Assembly (NCBI RefSeq): GCF_035918235.1
Contig: NZ_CP109485.1
Location: forward strand, 2,852,001-2,916,000
Length of the DNA stretch: 64,000 bases
Source: Streptomyces sp. NBC_01445
GTDB lineage: Bacteria; Actinomycetota; Actinomycetes; Streptomycetales; Streptomycetaceae
Direction: 5' to 3'
Both the position numbers and the translations under genes were made by a program. The notes under the pieces were generated by a model. That model made no database searches. It was given only the letters and a program-made list of their open reading frames with translations, and had not been told where the DNA came from. Positions 1 to 7,619 of this stretch are shown piece by piece. How positions within the stretch are numbered: position 1 is the stretch's first letter; each line of letters begins with the position of its first letter.

Positions 1-117
1 GGCCGGGTGAGCGGGGCCCGGGGCGCCCCTGTGAACACGACGTGAACGGGAATGCGTCCCGGGCCGTGATCGTTGACGATGGGAGTACCAACCGACAACG
101 CGAAGGATCGAGAGCTC

Positions 118-951
118 GTGAGCAAGGTCCCCCCGATCATCCTGAACAACGGCGTCGAGATGCCCCAGCTCGGTTTCGGCGTCTGGCAGGTGCCGGACGC
201 CGAGGCCGAGAAGGCTGTCGCGACGGCCCTGGAGGCCGGGTACCGCAGCATCGACACCGCCGCGATCTACGGCAACGAGGAGGGCACCGGCAAGGCCATC
301 GCCGCCTCCGGCATCGCCCGCGAGAAGCTCTTCGTCACCACGAAGCTGTGGAACGCCGACCAGGGCTACGACGCGACGCTGCGTGCCTTCGACGCCTCCC
401 TCGACAAGCTGGGTCTCGACTACCTCGATCTGTATCTGATCCACTGGCCGCTGCCCTCGAAGGACAGCTACGTCGACACGTACAAGGCCTTCGAGAAGAT
501 CTACGCGGACGGCCGCGCCAAGGCGATCGGTGTCTCCAACTTCCTTCCGGAGCACCTGGAGCGCCTCCTCGGCGAGACGTCGATCATCCCGGCGGTCAAC
601 CAGATCGAGCTGCACCCGCACCTCCAGCAGCGCGCCGCGCGTGAGTTCCACGCGGAGCAGGGCATCGCCACGGAGGCCTGGTCGCCGCTGGGTCAGGGCA
701 AGGGCCTTCTGGAGGTCCCCGCGATCGTCGCGATCGCCCAGAAGCACGGGCGTACGCCGGCTCAGATCGTGCTGCGCTGGCACGTCCAGCTCGGCAATGT
801 CGTGATCCCCAAGTCCGTGACGCCGTCGCGGATCGTGGAGAACATCGACGTGTTCGGCTTCGAGCTGGACGTCGAGGACATCGCCGCGATCAGCGCGCTG
901 AACGAGGACCGTCGCCTGGGTCCCGACCCGGCGACGTTCGACATGGCCTGA
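118..951 (+). CDS. Aldo/keto reductase
   Basis: NAD(P)H-dependent reductase of the AKR superfamily (277 aa, normal length for the family), expected to reduce small aldehydes or ketones in the cytoplasm. The tetrad is visible as Asp46 and Tyr51 (DTAAIY), Lys76 (VTTKLW) and His109 (LIHWP), and the C-terminal IPKSVTPSRI stretch is the cofactor-binding segment. I chose the GTG at 118 because an AAGGA site lies about 10 nt upstream and the protein then begins VSKVPPIILNNG, as AKR proteins usually do. The frame stays open upstream to an ATG at 73. It is monocistronic and ends at a hairpin shared with the convergent WYL regulator. The substrate cannot be told. Confidence 0.93.
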   Translation: MSKVPPIILNNGVEMPQLGFGVWQVPDAEAEKAVATALEAGYRSIDTAAIYGNEEGTGKAIAASGIAREKLFVTTKLWNADQGYDATLRAFDASLDKLGLDYLDLYLIHWPLPSKDSYVDTYKAFEKIYADGRAKAIGVSNFLPEHLERLLGETSIIPAVNQIELHPHLQQRAAREFHAEQGIATEAWSPLGQGKGLLEVPAIVAIAQKHGRTPAQIVLRWHVQLGNVVIPKSVTPSRIVENIDVFGFELDVEDIAAISALNEDRRLGPDPATFDMA

Positions 952-972
952 TCGCTCCACGCGTACGGCACT

Positions 973-1006
973 GTGTGCCCCGTCTCCGTCCGGAGGCGGG
1001 GCACAC
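973..1006. terminator. Bidirectional terminator hairpin
   Basis: A perfect 10-bp stem (GTGTGCCCCG at 973-982 with CGGGGCACAC at 997-1006) continues into a further near-perfect CTCCG/CGGAG pairing. It lies between the convergent aldo/keto reductase and WYL regulator genes, so it probably ends both transcripts. Confidence 0.7.
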
Positions 1007-1023
1007 GTGTGTGAGGCCTTGGT

Positions 1024-1992
1024 TCAGGTGTAGAGGACGGCCAGCGCCTCGACCGTGGCCCGGATGCGGTGGCGCAGCTCGGCCGGTTCCAGGACCTCGA
1101 TGCCGGCGCCGAGGCGCAGGAACTCGTCGTGGGCGTGGTCGACGGACTCGATGGGGACGACCGCCCTGGTCCAGCCGTCGGGTTCCGGGCGGGCGGTGGC
1201 GTGCGCCGCTTCGCGCAGGGCGGGGCCCGGCAGCCGGTCGGCTGCGCCCGGGGCCAGGCGTACGACGGCGTCGCCGCTGTGCAGGCGGCCGTGGAAGTCG
1301 TCCTGGTAGCCGCGCCAGTACGCGGCGAGCTCGAAGTCCGCCGGCGGCTCGAACTGCTCGTCGCCGACGTGGAGTTGGAGGATCTGGTCGACGCGGTAGG
1401 TCCGGGGGTCTCCCGTTCCGGCGGAGGCGATCACGTACCAGCGGCCCGCCTTCAGGACGAGTCCGTACGGTTCGAGGCGGCGTTCGACATCGGTGGGTGC
1501 GCGCCAGCGCCGGTAGCGGACGTGCAGGACGCGGCTGTTCCAGACGGCGGTGGCGACGGCCGGGAGGTGGGGGACGTCGTCCTCGTCGGCGTACCAGCCG
1601 GGGGCGTCGAGGTGGAAGCGGGCGCTGATGCGTTCGGAATGGGCGCGCAGTTCGGCGGGGAGCGCGGCGCGCACCTTGAGCTGGGCGGCGGCGAGTACGG
1701 GGCCGAGGCCGAGTTCGGCGGCGGGTCCGGGTGCTCCGGCGAGGAAGAGGGCTTCGGCCTCGTCGGTGGTGAGGCCGGTGAGGCGGGTGCGGTATCCGTC
1801 GATGAGCCGGTATCCGCCGGCGTGCCCGGCGTCGCCGTAGAGCGGTACGCCGGCTGCGTGCAGGGAGTCGATGTCTCGGTACACGGTGCGTACGGAGACA
1901 TCGAGGGCGGCGGCGAGCTGGGCGGCGGTCATCCGGCCGCGGGCCTGGAGCAACAGCAGGACGGACACCAGTCGGCTGGACTTCACTGACAC
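1024..1992 (-). CDS. WYL-domain (YafY-type) transcriptional regulator
   Basis: DNA-binding regulator of 322 aa. It has an N-terminal winged helix (about residues 5-60, with SVRTVYRDIDSL as recognition region) followed by a WYL domain (about 130-215, with YRRW and LEPYGLVLKAGRWYVIA) and a C-terminal WCX-like extension. WYL domains usually sense a ligand. The GTG start overlaps a perfect inverted repeat that also serves the divergent gene at 2026, so autoregulation and control of the 2026-2966 operon are likely. A second in-frame GTG two codons later is an alternative start. The family assignment is firm and the effector is unknown. Confidence 0.92.
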   Translation of the reverse strand: MSVKSSRLVSVLLLLQARGRMTAAQLAAALDVSVRTVYRDIDSLHAAGVPLYGDAGHAGGYRLIDGYRTRLTGLTTDEAEALFLAGAPGPAAELGLGPVLAAAQLKVRAALPAELRAHSERISARFHLDAPGWYADEDDVPHLPAVATAVWNSRVLHVRYRRWRAPTDVERRLEPYGLVLKAGRWYVIASAGTGDPRTYRVDQILQLHVGDEQFEPPADFELAAYWRGYQDDFHGRLHSGDAVVRLAPGAADRLPGPALREAAHATARPEPDGWTRAVVPIESVDHAHDEFLRLGAGIEVLEPAELRHRIRATVEALAVLYT

Positions 1993-2007
1993 AGGATGTC
2001 AGTGAAG
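1981..2007. promoter_or_regulatory. Operator of the WYL regulator (perfect inverted repeat)
   Basis: CTTCACTGACA at 1981-1991 and TGTCAGTGAAG at 1997-2007 are exact reverse complements separated by 5 nt. The element covers the start codon of the WYL regulator and ends 18 bp before the start of the divergent gene. The TGACA/TGTCA core is the kind of site I associate with YafY-like regulators. Binding itself is inferred from position and symmetry. Confidence 0.75.
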
Positions 2008-2025
2008 TGGCCGTAGCTTCCAGCC

Positions 2026-2502
2026 ATGGCTTTCGAGGAGAAACTGTTGTGGGCACTGCCGCCCGTCGAGGTGGCGGGCCGGCGCGTGAAGCGCTATCAC
2101 GTGAGCGCGGATCCGGCGGGGATCGCGCCGGAGGTGGAGAAGGCGGCGTACGCGATGCTGCCGGAGCTGCTTCCGGAGCCGGACGGGACGCCTCCGGCGA
2201 CGTTCGTCGTGCTGCACCGCGGCGGTGACGACGGGGCGTACATCAACGCGTACAGCTGGGTGTGGGACAACGTTCTGCACTTCCGGGGTGCGGCGGCGGG
2301 GCAGCCGGTGATCGGCTGTCCCGACAGTGATCCGACGCGGTTCGTGATCCTCGATCTGCCGTGGATCGGCTGTGTGTGGGAGCTGCCGCCGGTGCTGCAC
2401 GAACGCGATGCGTGGGTTCGGCACATGCTGGCCCCGAACGCCCCGGACCTCGACGGATATCTGGCCGATTCAATCGCCGACGGCACCACGGGAGACCGCT
2501 GA
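2026..2502 (+). CDS. Conserved hypothetical protein
   Basis: A 158-aa soluble protein with no signal peptide or membrane segment. I do not recognise the family. The sequence is rich in Trp and aromatic residues in its middle (INAYSWVWDNVLHFRG, PWIGCVWELPP), which suggests a compact alpha/beta fold. It is the first gene after the WYL operator, and its stop codon overlaps the start of the next gene by one base (TGATG), so the two are translationally coupled. Expression is probably governed by the divergent WYL regulator. No function is proposed. Confidence 0.8.
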   Translation: MAFEEKLLWALPPVEVAGRRVKRYHVSADPAGIAPEVEKAAYAMLPELLPEPDGTPPATFVVLHRGGDDGAYINAYSWVWDNVLHFRGAAAGQPVIGCPDSDPTRFVILDLPWIGCVWELPPVLHERDAWVRHMLAPNAPDLDGYLADSIADGTTGDR

Positions 2503-2966
2503 TGAGCACCGCGCACGACTTCGACTTCTTCTTCGGCGACTGGGACGTGGCCCACCGCAGGCGCACGGACTTCCTCGACGCGGACAGCGGCTGGGAGGAG
2601 TTCGCCGCGACGAACCGCTGTTGGAGCCTGTTCGACGGCGCGGCGAACATCGACGAGATGGACTGCCCCACGGAAGGCTTCAAGGGGCTCACGCTGCGGC
2701 TCTTCGACCGCGCGGCCGCTACGTGGTCGCTGAACTGGTCGTCCAGCCGTACGGGCGTCCTGTTCCCGCCGGTCATCGGCCGCTTCGACGGGGACGGTCG
2801 GGGCGTCTTCGAGGGCGACGACACCCATGCCGGCAAGGACGTCCGGGTGCGGTTCGTCTGGTCGGGGATCTCGGCGACGGCGGCGCACTGGGAGCAGTTC
2901 TTCTCGCTGGACGGCGGGGACACGTGGCTGTCGAACTGGACGATGGCGTTCACCCGTCGCGCCTGA
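2502..2966 (+). CDS. Small DUF1579-like protein
   Basis: A 154-aa protein beginning MSTAHDFDFFFGDWDVAHRR. This opening, followed by a run of short beta-strand-like segments ending in WEQFFSLDGGDTWLSNWTM, resembles lipocalin-like DUF1579 proteins. The family call rests on pattern only. Its ATG shares a base with the stop of the preceding gene, so both lie in the operon controlled from the WYL operator. A hairpin then separates it from the next aldo/keto reductase, which may be read through or attenuated. Confidence 0.8.
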   Translation: MSTAHDFDFFFGDWDVAHRRRTDFLDADSGWEEFAATNRCWSLFDGAANIDEMDCPTEGFKGLTLRLFDRAAATWSLNWSSSRTGVLFPPVIGRFDGDGRGVFEGDDTHAGKDVRVRFVWSGISATAAHWEQFFSLDGGDTWLSNWTMAFTRRA

Positions 2967-3015
2967 CCCGGTTCCGCGTCGCGCCTTGACTTCGCGTGCG
3001 CTTCAACGCCGAGAC

Positions 3016-3056
3016 TCCCTCCCGTGGCCCGGCATCCGCGCCGGGCACGGGAGGGA
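3016..3056 (+). promoter_or_regulatory. Long hairpin that masks the ribosome-binding site of the next gene
   Basis: The arms at 3016-3033 and 3040-3056 form a 17-bp stem with a single bulged G and a 6-nt loop. The right arm ends in GGGAGGGA, the Shine-Dalgarno sequence for the ATG at 3063. The structure can act as a terminator or attenuator for the upstream operon and also hide the site for the reductase. Confidence 0.6.
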
Positions 3057-3062
3057 CCCGTC

Positions 3063-4052
3063 ATGAAGTTCCGTACGATCGGCGCCGATCCGGCCACCCG
3101 CCGTGAGGTGAGTGTGCTGAGTCTCGGCGCGATGTTGTTCGGCACGCGGACCGACGAGGAGACGTCGTTCGCGATCCTCGACCGGTATGTGGCGGCGGGC
3201 GGCACGTTCGTCGACACGTCGGACAACTACGCGTTCTGGCACACGGGCAGCCGGGGCGGGGAGAGCGAGGGCGTGCTCGGCCGGTGGCGGCGCAGCCGGG
3301 GCGTCGGGGACGAGATCGTCGTCGCGACGAAGCTGGGGGCGAGCCCGCTGGCCGCCGGCACGGGGTACGTCGACAACCCCGAGGGCCTGTCCGCCGCGGC
3401 GATCCGGCGGGCCGTGGAGGGCAGCAAGGAGCGGCTCGGGATGGAGCGGCTCGATCTGCTGTACGCGCACATCGAGGACCCGAAGGTCGAACTCCGGGAA
3501 ACCGTCGAGGCGTTCGCGGATCTGGTCGCCGAGGGCAGCGTCGGACTGCTCGGGGTCAGCAACCACTGGGCGTGGAAGGTGGAGCGGGCGCGGGAGATCG
3601 CCGAGCGGGCGGGGCTGCCGGGGTACGAGGTGCTGCAGTACCGGCACAGCTATCTGCGGCCGCGCACGGATCTGCCGGCGGATCTGTCGCCGGACGGCAG
3701 CCAGGGCCTGGTCGACGGCCAGCTCCTGAGCTATGTGCGGGCCGAGGGCGAGAAGCTCGCGCTCGTGGCGTACTCGCCGCTGCTCGCGGGCGCGTATGTG
3801 CGAGACGACAAGCCGCTGGGCGCCGAGTACGACCATCCGGGCACGCCGGCACGGCTGGCCGCGCTGCGCGACGTGGCGAAGGAGGCCGACGCCACGGTGA
3901 ACCAGGTGGTTCTCGCCTGGCTCATCGACGGCGAGATCCCGGTGATCCCTCTGGTGGGCGCGTCGTCGGTGGCCCAGCTCGACGAGAGCCTGGCGGCGGT
4001 CGACCTGGAGCTGACGGTGGATCAGCGGGCCCGTCTCGACGCGGCGCACTGA
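3063..4052 (+). CDS. Aldo/keto reductase (second)
   Basis: A 329-aa AKR-fold oxidoreductase, longer than the one at 118 and closer to the YajO/Tas-like branch. The likely tetrad is Asp51 and Tyr56 (DTSDNY), Lys90 (VVATKLG) and His136 (LLYAHIED). The C-terminal IPVIPLVGASSVAQLDE segment binds NADP. The ATG at 3063 has GGGAGGGA seven nt upstream, but that site is buried in a strong hairpin, so translation may be conditional. It lies downstream of the WYL-controlled pair and may belong to the same regulon. The substrate is unknown. Confidence 0.92.
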   Translation: MKFRTIGADPATRREVSVLSLGAMLFGTRTDEETSFAILDRYVAAGGTFVDTSDNYAFWHTGSRGGESEGVLGRWRRSRGVGDEIVVATKLGASPLAAGTGYVDNPEGLSAAAIRRAVEGSKERLGMERLDLLYAHIEDPKVELRETVEAFADLVAEGSVGLLGVSNHWAWKVERAREIAERAGLPGYEVLQYRHSYLRPRTDLPADLSPDGSQGLVDGQLLSYVRAEGEKLALVAYSPLLAGAYVRDDKPLGAEYDHPGTPARLAALRDVAKEADATVNQVVLAWLIDGEIPVIPLVGASSVAQLDESLAAVDLELTVDQRARLDAAH

Positions 4053-4059
4053 TCTCGCG

Positions 4060-4773
4060 TCAGGCGTGACGCGTGAAGGCGTGCACGGTGAACTCCGGGT
4101 CTGCGCGCGGGAGTTCGGGGTCGGGGAGCGCCGCGATCAGGTCGGCGAGCGCGGCGCCCCCGGCCGCGTAGACCCTGCCGCGGCGAACGTCGTCGGCGAG
4201 GCGCCTCGGGGTGCGGCCCTGGCCGTGTCCGGGGAACCGGGCCTCGCCGCTCGGCCGCAGTCCGTGGCCTGCGGCGTGGGCGGCGACGCGTGCGGCCGCG
4301 TCGGAGGGGAGGCGGCCGCGGTAGGGGGCCACGAGGGTGTCGATGTCACTGCCCACGTCGTGGGCGGCGGCCTTGTCGACGGTGGTCACCAGGACGCCGC
4401 CGGGCCGCAGGACGCGGGCGGCCTCGGCTATGACGGGGCGCGCGTCGGGCAGCAGGTGCAGCAGCCAGATCACGGTCACGACGTCCACGGAGGCGCTGCG
4501 GAACGGGAGTTGGCGGCTGTCGCCGCGGACGGCGGCGCCGTCGAGGCGGGGCGCCGCGGCGCGCAGCATGCCGGGGGCGAGGTCGATGCCGACGGGACGC
4601 AGGCCCGGCCGGGTGAGCCGCATGGTGACGAGCCCGGTGCCGCAGGCCAGGTCGAGGAGGGTGCGGGCGGTGGGCGGCACGAGGCCGAGCACGGCCTCGG
4701 CGGCGGACCGGGCGCGGGGTATGCCGCCGCGGGTCGCGTCGTAGACCGCGGCTTCCCTGTCGTAGTCCAGCAC
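4060..4773 (-). CDS. Class I SAM-dependent methyltransferase
   Basis: A 237-aa Rossmann-fold methyltransferase. Motif I is LLDLACGTGLVTMRL at about residues 39-53, followed by an acidic motif II (PVGIDLAP), motif III (AAVRGDSRQLPF) and VLRPGGVLVTTVDK before the variable C-terminal part. The layout matches the UbiE/Methyltransf_11 group, which acts on small molecules. It lies just downstream of the pterin dehydratase gene (6 nt apart, same strand) and converges with the aldo/keto reductase. The substrate cannot be predicted. Confidence 0.9.
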   Translation of the reverse strand: MLDYDREAAVYDATRGGIPRARSAAEAVLGLVPPTARTLLDLACGTGLVTMRLTRPGLRPVGIDLAPGMLRAAAPRLDGAAVRGDSRQLPFRSASVDVVTVIWLLHLLPDARPVIAEAARVLRPGGVLVTTVDKAAAHDVGSDIDTLVAPYRGRLPSDAAARVAAHAAGHGLRPSGEARFPGHGQGRTPRRLADDVRRGRVYAAGGAALADLIAALPDPELPRADPEFTVHAFTRHA

Positions 4774-4779
4774 CGGCGG

Positions 4780-5085
4780 TCAGCTCGCGCCGTGGGTGGG
4801 GGCGATCTCCTGGACGCGCTGGGCGAGGCCGAAGTCGAGGTGGGTGATCGCGCCGCCCACACTGTGGGTGTTCACGGACACGTCGACCGTGTTGTAGCCG
4901 AGGGTGAGGTCGGAGTGGTGGTCGAGCTCGTCCTGGATCTGCGCGACGTGCACGACGAGGGCCGTGGCCGCGAAGTGGTTGGCCAGGCGGTAGGTGCGGG
5001 TGAGTCTGTCATCGGCCACGCTCCATCCGGGCAGCTCGGCGAGACGGTCCTCGATCTCCTTCTGGGACAGCGGCTCCAAGGGCAT
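4780..5085 (-). CDS. Pterin-4a-carbinolamine dehydratase
   Basis: A 101-aa protein of the PCD/DCoH family, which dehydrates 4a-hydroxytetrahydropterin. The hallmark residues are in place: His56-His57 (ELDHHSDL) and His74 (VNTHSVGG), followed by the LDFGLAQRV helix. The ATG at 5085 is preceded on its strand by GGAAAGG. Streptomycetes often carry this gene apart from any aromatic amino-acid hydroxylase, and none is seen here. It probably forms an operon with the methyltransferase that follows. Confidence 0.93.
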   Translation of the reverse strand: MPLEPLSQKEIEDRLAELPGWSVADDRLTRTYRLANHFAATALVVHVAQIQDELDHHSDLTLGYNTVDVSVNTHSVGGAITHLDFGLAQRVQEIAPTHGAS

Positions 5086-5169
5086 GACCAGGTCCTTTCC
5101 CTGTGATGTGCGAGGAGTTCCAGCGTCCCACAAGGGTGGTGCCGCGCGCCCCTCGGCTACGGTCGTGGC

Positions 5170-5985
5170 ATGACGACTGCCACGCGTGCTCGCCAGTCCG
5201 GAATCGGTCCTCTGCTGCGCGAGTGGCGGGAACGGAGGCGGGTGAGCCAGCTGGAGCTCGCCCTGCGCGCGGACTCGTCCGCCCGGCATCTCAGCTTCGT
5301 GGAAACGGGCAGGTCGCGGCCGAGCGAGGAGCTCGTCCTGCGGCTCGCGGAGCATCTGGACGTGCCGGTGCGGGAGCGCAACGCGCTGCTGCTCGCGGCG
5401 GGTTACGCGCCGCGGTTCGCGGAGACCCCGCTCGACGACCCGTCGATGGGAGCACTGCGGGAGGGCCTGGACCGGCTCCTGCACGGCTACGAGCCGTATC
5501 CGGCGCTGGTCGTCGACGCGACGTACACGGTGGTCGCCGCCAATCGGGGCATCGCGATGCTGATGGAGGGGATTCCCGAGTCGCTGCTGGCCCCGCCGCT
5601 CAACGCGATGCGGCTCACCCTGCACCCCGAGGGCCTCGCACCACGGATCCGGAATCTGCGCGAGTGGCGGGGGCATCTCCTGGCGCAGATGGAGCGGCAG
5701 ATCGCGCTGGACCGCTCGGAGGCGCTGCGCGCGGTGTACGACGAGGTCAAGGCGTACCCGGTGGTTGACAGGGACGCCGTTGACGACGACGGGGAGGGCG
5801 GCGAGGCGGTGCCGTATTTCGCGCTGCCGATGGTGATCGAGCACGACGGGCAGGTCCTGTCGTTCGTGTCGTCGATCTCGACGTTCAACACCCCGATGGA
5901 CGTGACGGTGGCCGAGCTCGCGATCGAGACGTTCCTGCCGGCCGACCCGGCGACGGCGAAGTATCTGCGGTCGCTGGAGCCGTAG
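5170..5985 (+). CDS. XRE regulator with MmyB-like ligand domain
   Basis: A 271-aa regulator. Residues 13-70 form an XRE helix-turn-helix (LREWRERRRVSQLELAL, SARHLSFVETGRSRPS). Residues about 100-270 match the MmyB-like domain, a PAS-related pocket reported to bind lipid-like ligands, with the typical PYPALVVDATYTVVAANRG start. It is transcribed away from the pterin dehydratase gene. No clear operator was found in the 84-nt gap. Such proteins in Streptomyces often control an adjacent oxidoreductase, but here the divergent neighbours are the dehydratase and methyltransferase, so its target is unclear. Confidence 0.9.
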   Translation: MTTATRARQSGIGPLLREWRERRRVSQLELALRADSSARHLSFVETGRSRPSEELVLRLAEHLDVPVRERNALLLAAGYAPRFAETPLDDPSMGALREGLDRLLHGYEPYPALVVDATYTVVAANRGIAMLMEGIPESLLAPPLNAMRLTLHPEGLAPRIRNLREWRGHLLAQMERQIALDRSEALRAVYDEVKAYPVVDRDAVDDDGEGGEAVPYFALPMVIEHDGQVLSFVSSISTFNTPMDVTVAELAIETFLPADPATAKYLRSLEP

Positions 5986-6145
5986 TCGGGGCCTCGCGGC
6001 CGGATCCGCGCGGTAGTGGGCAGGCCGCTCATCACACTGGTACCGTTCACGCGGCTCGCGCACATGTTCAGTGCGCGCAGTGCCGCGGCTGGGAGCGCAC
6101 CGGCTCCCGAATCCGCTCGCCGCCCGGCACGTGGGGAGACGTGAC

Positions 6146-7006
6146 GTGAGTGAACGGCGGCCCGCGCCGACCGTGGGTCAGGTGGTTCTGGGCAGACGTC
6201 TGCGGGAACTGCGGGAGTCGGCCGGGCTCAACCGCGACGAGGCCGCCCGCGCCCTGCGCGTCACCGGCGCGACGATCCGCCGCATGGAGACCGCCGAGGT
6301 CGCCCTCAAGATCCCGTACGTACAGATGCTCCTGGAGCTGTACGGGGTGCCGGGTCAGGAGGCCGAGGCGTTCGTCGGGCTCGCCGAGGAGGCGAATCTG
6401 CCGGGCTGGTGGCAGCGGTTCCACGACATCCTGCCCGACTGGTTCAGCCTGTACGTGAGCCTGGAGAGCGCTGCCGGGCTCATCAGGTCGTACGAGCCGC
6501 ACTTCGTGCCGGGGCTGCTGCAGACGGAGGAGTACGCGCGGGCCGTCCTGGACGCGGGCACCGTCGGCCGCACGCAGCCCGGGGAACTCGAACGCCATGT
6601 GACGCTGCGGATGGCCCGGCAGGCGCTGCTGACCCGTGAGGACGCGCCTCATCTGTGGGTCGTGATGGACGAGACGGTGCTGCGCCGGCCGCCGGGCGGT
6701 CCGAAGGTGCTGCGCAACCAGCTCGACCGGCTCATAGAGGCCACCGAACTGCCTCAAGTGACGCTCCAGATAGCCGAGTTCACTGCGGGCCCGCACCCGG
6801 GGACGTTCGGCCCGTTCACGCTGTTCCGGTTCCCGGTGCGCGAGCTGCCGGACATGGTCTTCAGCGAGTACGTCACGGGCGCGCTCTATCTGGACGGCCG
6901 GGAAGAGGTGGGCACCCATCTGGAGGTGCTCGACCACATCGCGGCGCAGGCGGCGTCCGCGGAGCACACGGTGGAGCTGTTGCGGAAAAAGCGCGACGCG
7001 CTCTGA
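6146..7006 (+). CDS. XRE regulator with DUF5753 domain
   Basis: A 286-aa regulator with an N-terminal helix-turn-helix (about 10-65: LGRRLRELRESAGLNRDEAA, TGATIRRMETAEV) and a C-terminal DUF5753 domain (about 85-275: SYEPHFVPGLLQTEEYARA, VVMDETVLRRP, FRFPVRELPDMVFSEY). I chose the GTG at 6146 because GGGGAG lies about 8 nt upstream and the residues before it look non-coding. These proteins are very numerous in Streptomyces and are normally followed by a small DUF397 protein, as in the BldB-linked pairs. Here no DUF397 gene follows, and the next gene is convergent. Confidence 0.9.
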   Translation: MSERRPAPTVGQVVLGRRLRELRESAGLNRDEAARALRVTGATIRRMETAEVALKIPYVQMLLELYGVPGQEAEAFVGLAEEANLPGWWQRFHDILPDWFSLYVSLESAAGLIRSYEPHFVPGLLQTEEYARAVLDAGTVGRTQPGELERHVTLRMARQALLTREDAPHLWVVMDETVLRRPPGGPKVLRNQLDRLIEATELPQVTLQIAEFTAGPHPGTFGPFTLFRFPVRELPDMVFSEYVTGALYLDGREEVGTHLEVLDHIAAQAASAEHTVELLRKKRDAL

Positions 7007-7045
7007 CACGCGGCGTGGGGTGACCGGCGACGCGTGATGACAGCA

Positions 7046-7079
7046 GTGCCGCGGGCCCGTCGCTGCGGGGCCGCGGCAC
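7046..7079. terminator. Convergent terminator hairpin
   Basis: GTGCCGCGG at 7046-7054 pairs with CCGCGGCAC at 7071-7079, with a further CCC/GGG pairing inside after one bulged base. It sits between the XRE regulator and the convergent OsmC gene and probably ends both transcripts. Confidence 0.65.
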
Positions 7080-7100
7080 GTGAAGGCTGCGCGTGCGCCC

Positions 7101-7526
7101 TCAGGTGAGCTTCGCCGTGAGGGTGATCGTGGTGCCGGTGAGCGCCTGGCTCACCGGGCAGTTCTTCTTGGCGTCCTCGGCCGCCGCGGCGAATCCGGCC
7201 TCGTCGAGCCCTGGCACCGTGCCCTCGACCGTGAGGTGAATGCCGGTGATGCCCTCGCCCGGCTGGAACGTGACGTCCGCGGACGTGACGAGCTTGGTGG
7301 GCGGGTTGCCGCCGGTCGCCAGACCGTTGGACAGGGCCATCGAGAAGCAGCTGGAGTGCGCGGCGGCGATCAGCTCCTCCGGGCTGGTCTTGCCGTTGGC
7401 CTGCTCGGCGCGGGAGGCCCAGGACACGGGCTGCTGGCCGATGCCGGACGAGTCGAAGGTGACGAGGCCGCTCCCCTTGAGCAGATCGCCTTCCCACACG
7501 GTGTGCGCGGAGCGCGTGGTAGCCAC
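7101..7526 (-). CDS. OsmC-family peroxiredoxin-like protein
   Basis: A 141-aa thiol peroxidase of the OsmC/Ohr superfamily that detoxifies organic hydroperoxides. The two active cysteines are Cys60 (HSSCFSMAL) and Cys123 (KNCPVSQAL), with Arg39 and Glu51 (TSPEELIAA) in the expected places. The layout fits the OsmC subgroup better than Ohr. The GTG at 7526 has GAAGGGA six nt upstream, which settles the start although the frame runs further back. It is monocistronic and converges with the XRE gene. Confidence 0.93.
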   Translation of the reverse strand: MATTRSAHTVWEGDLLKGSGLVTFDSSGIGQQPVSWASRAEQANGKTSPEELIAAAHSSCFSMALSNGLATGGNPPTKLVTSADVTFQPGEGITGIHLTVEGTVPGLDEAGFAAAAEDAKKNCPVSQALTGTTITLTAKLT

Positions 7527-7619
7527 GGTGATTCCCTTCAGTCGGGTGCCCGTCGGGGCGTTGGGCACCATCCGACCACACCCGGACCGCTTATGGCCGG
7601 AATGCGCACGGGGCAGGGG

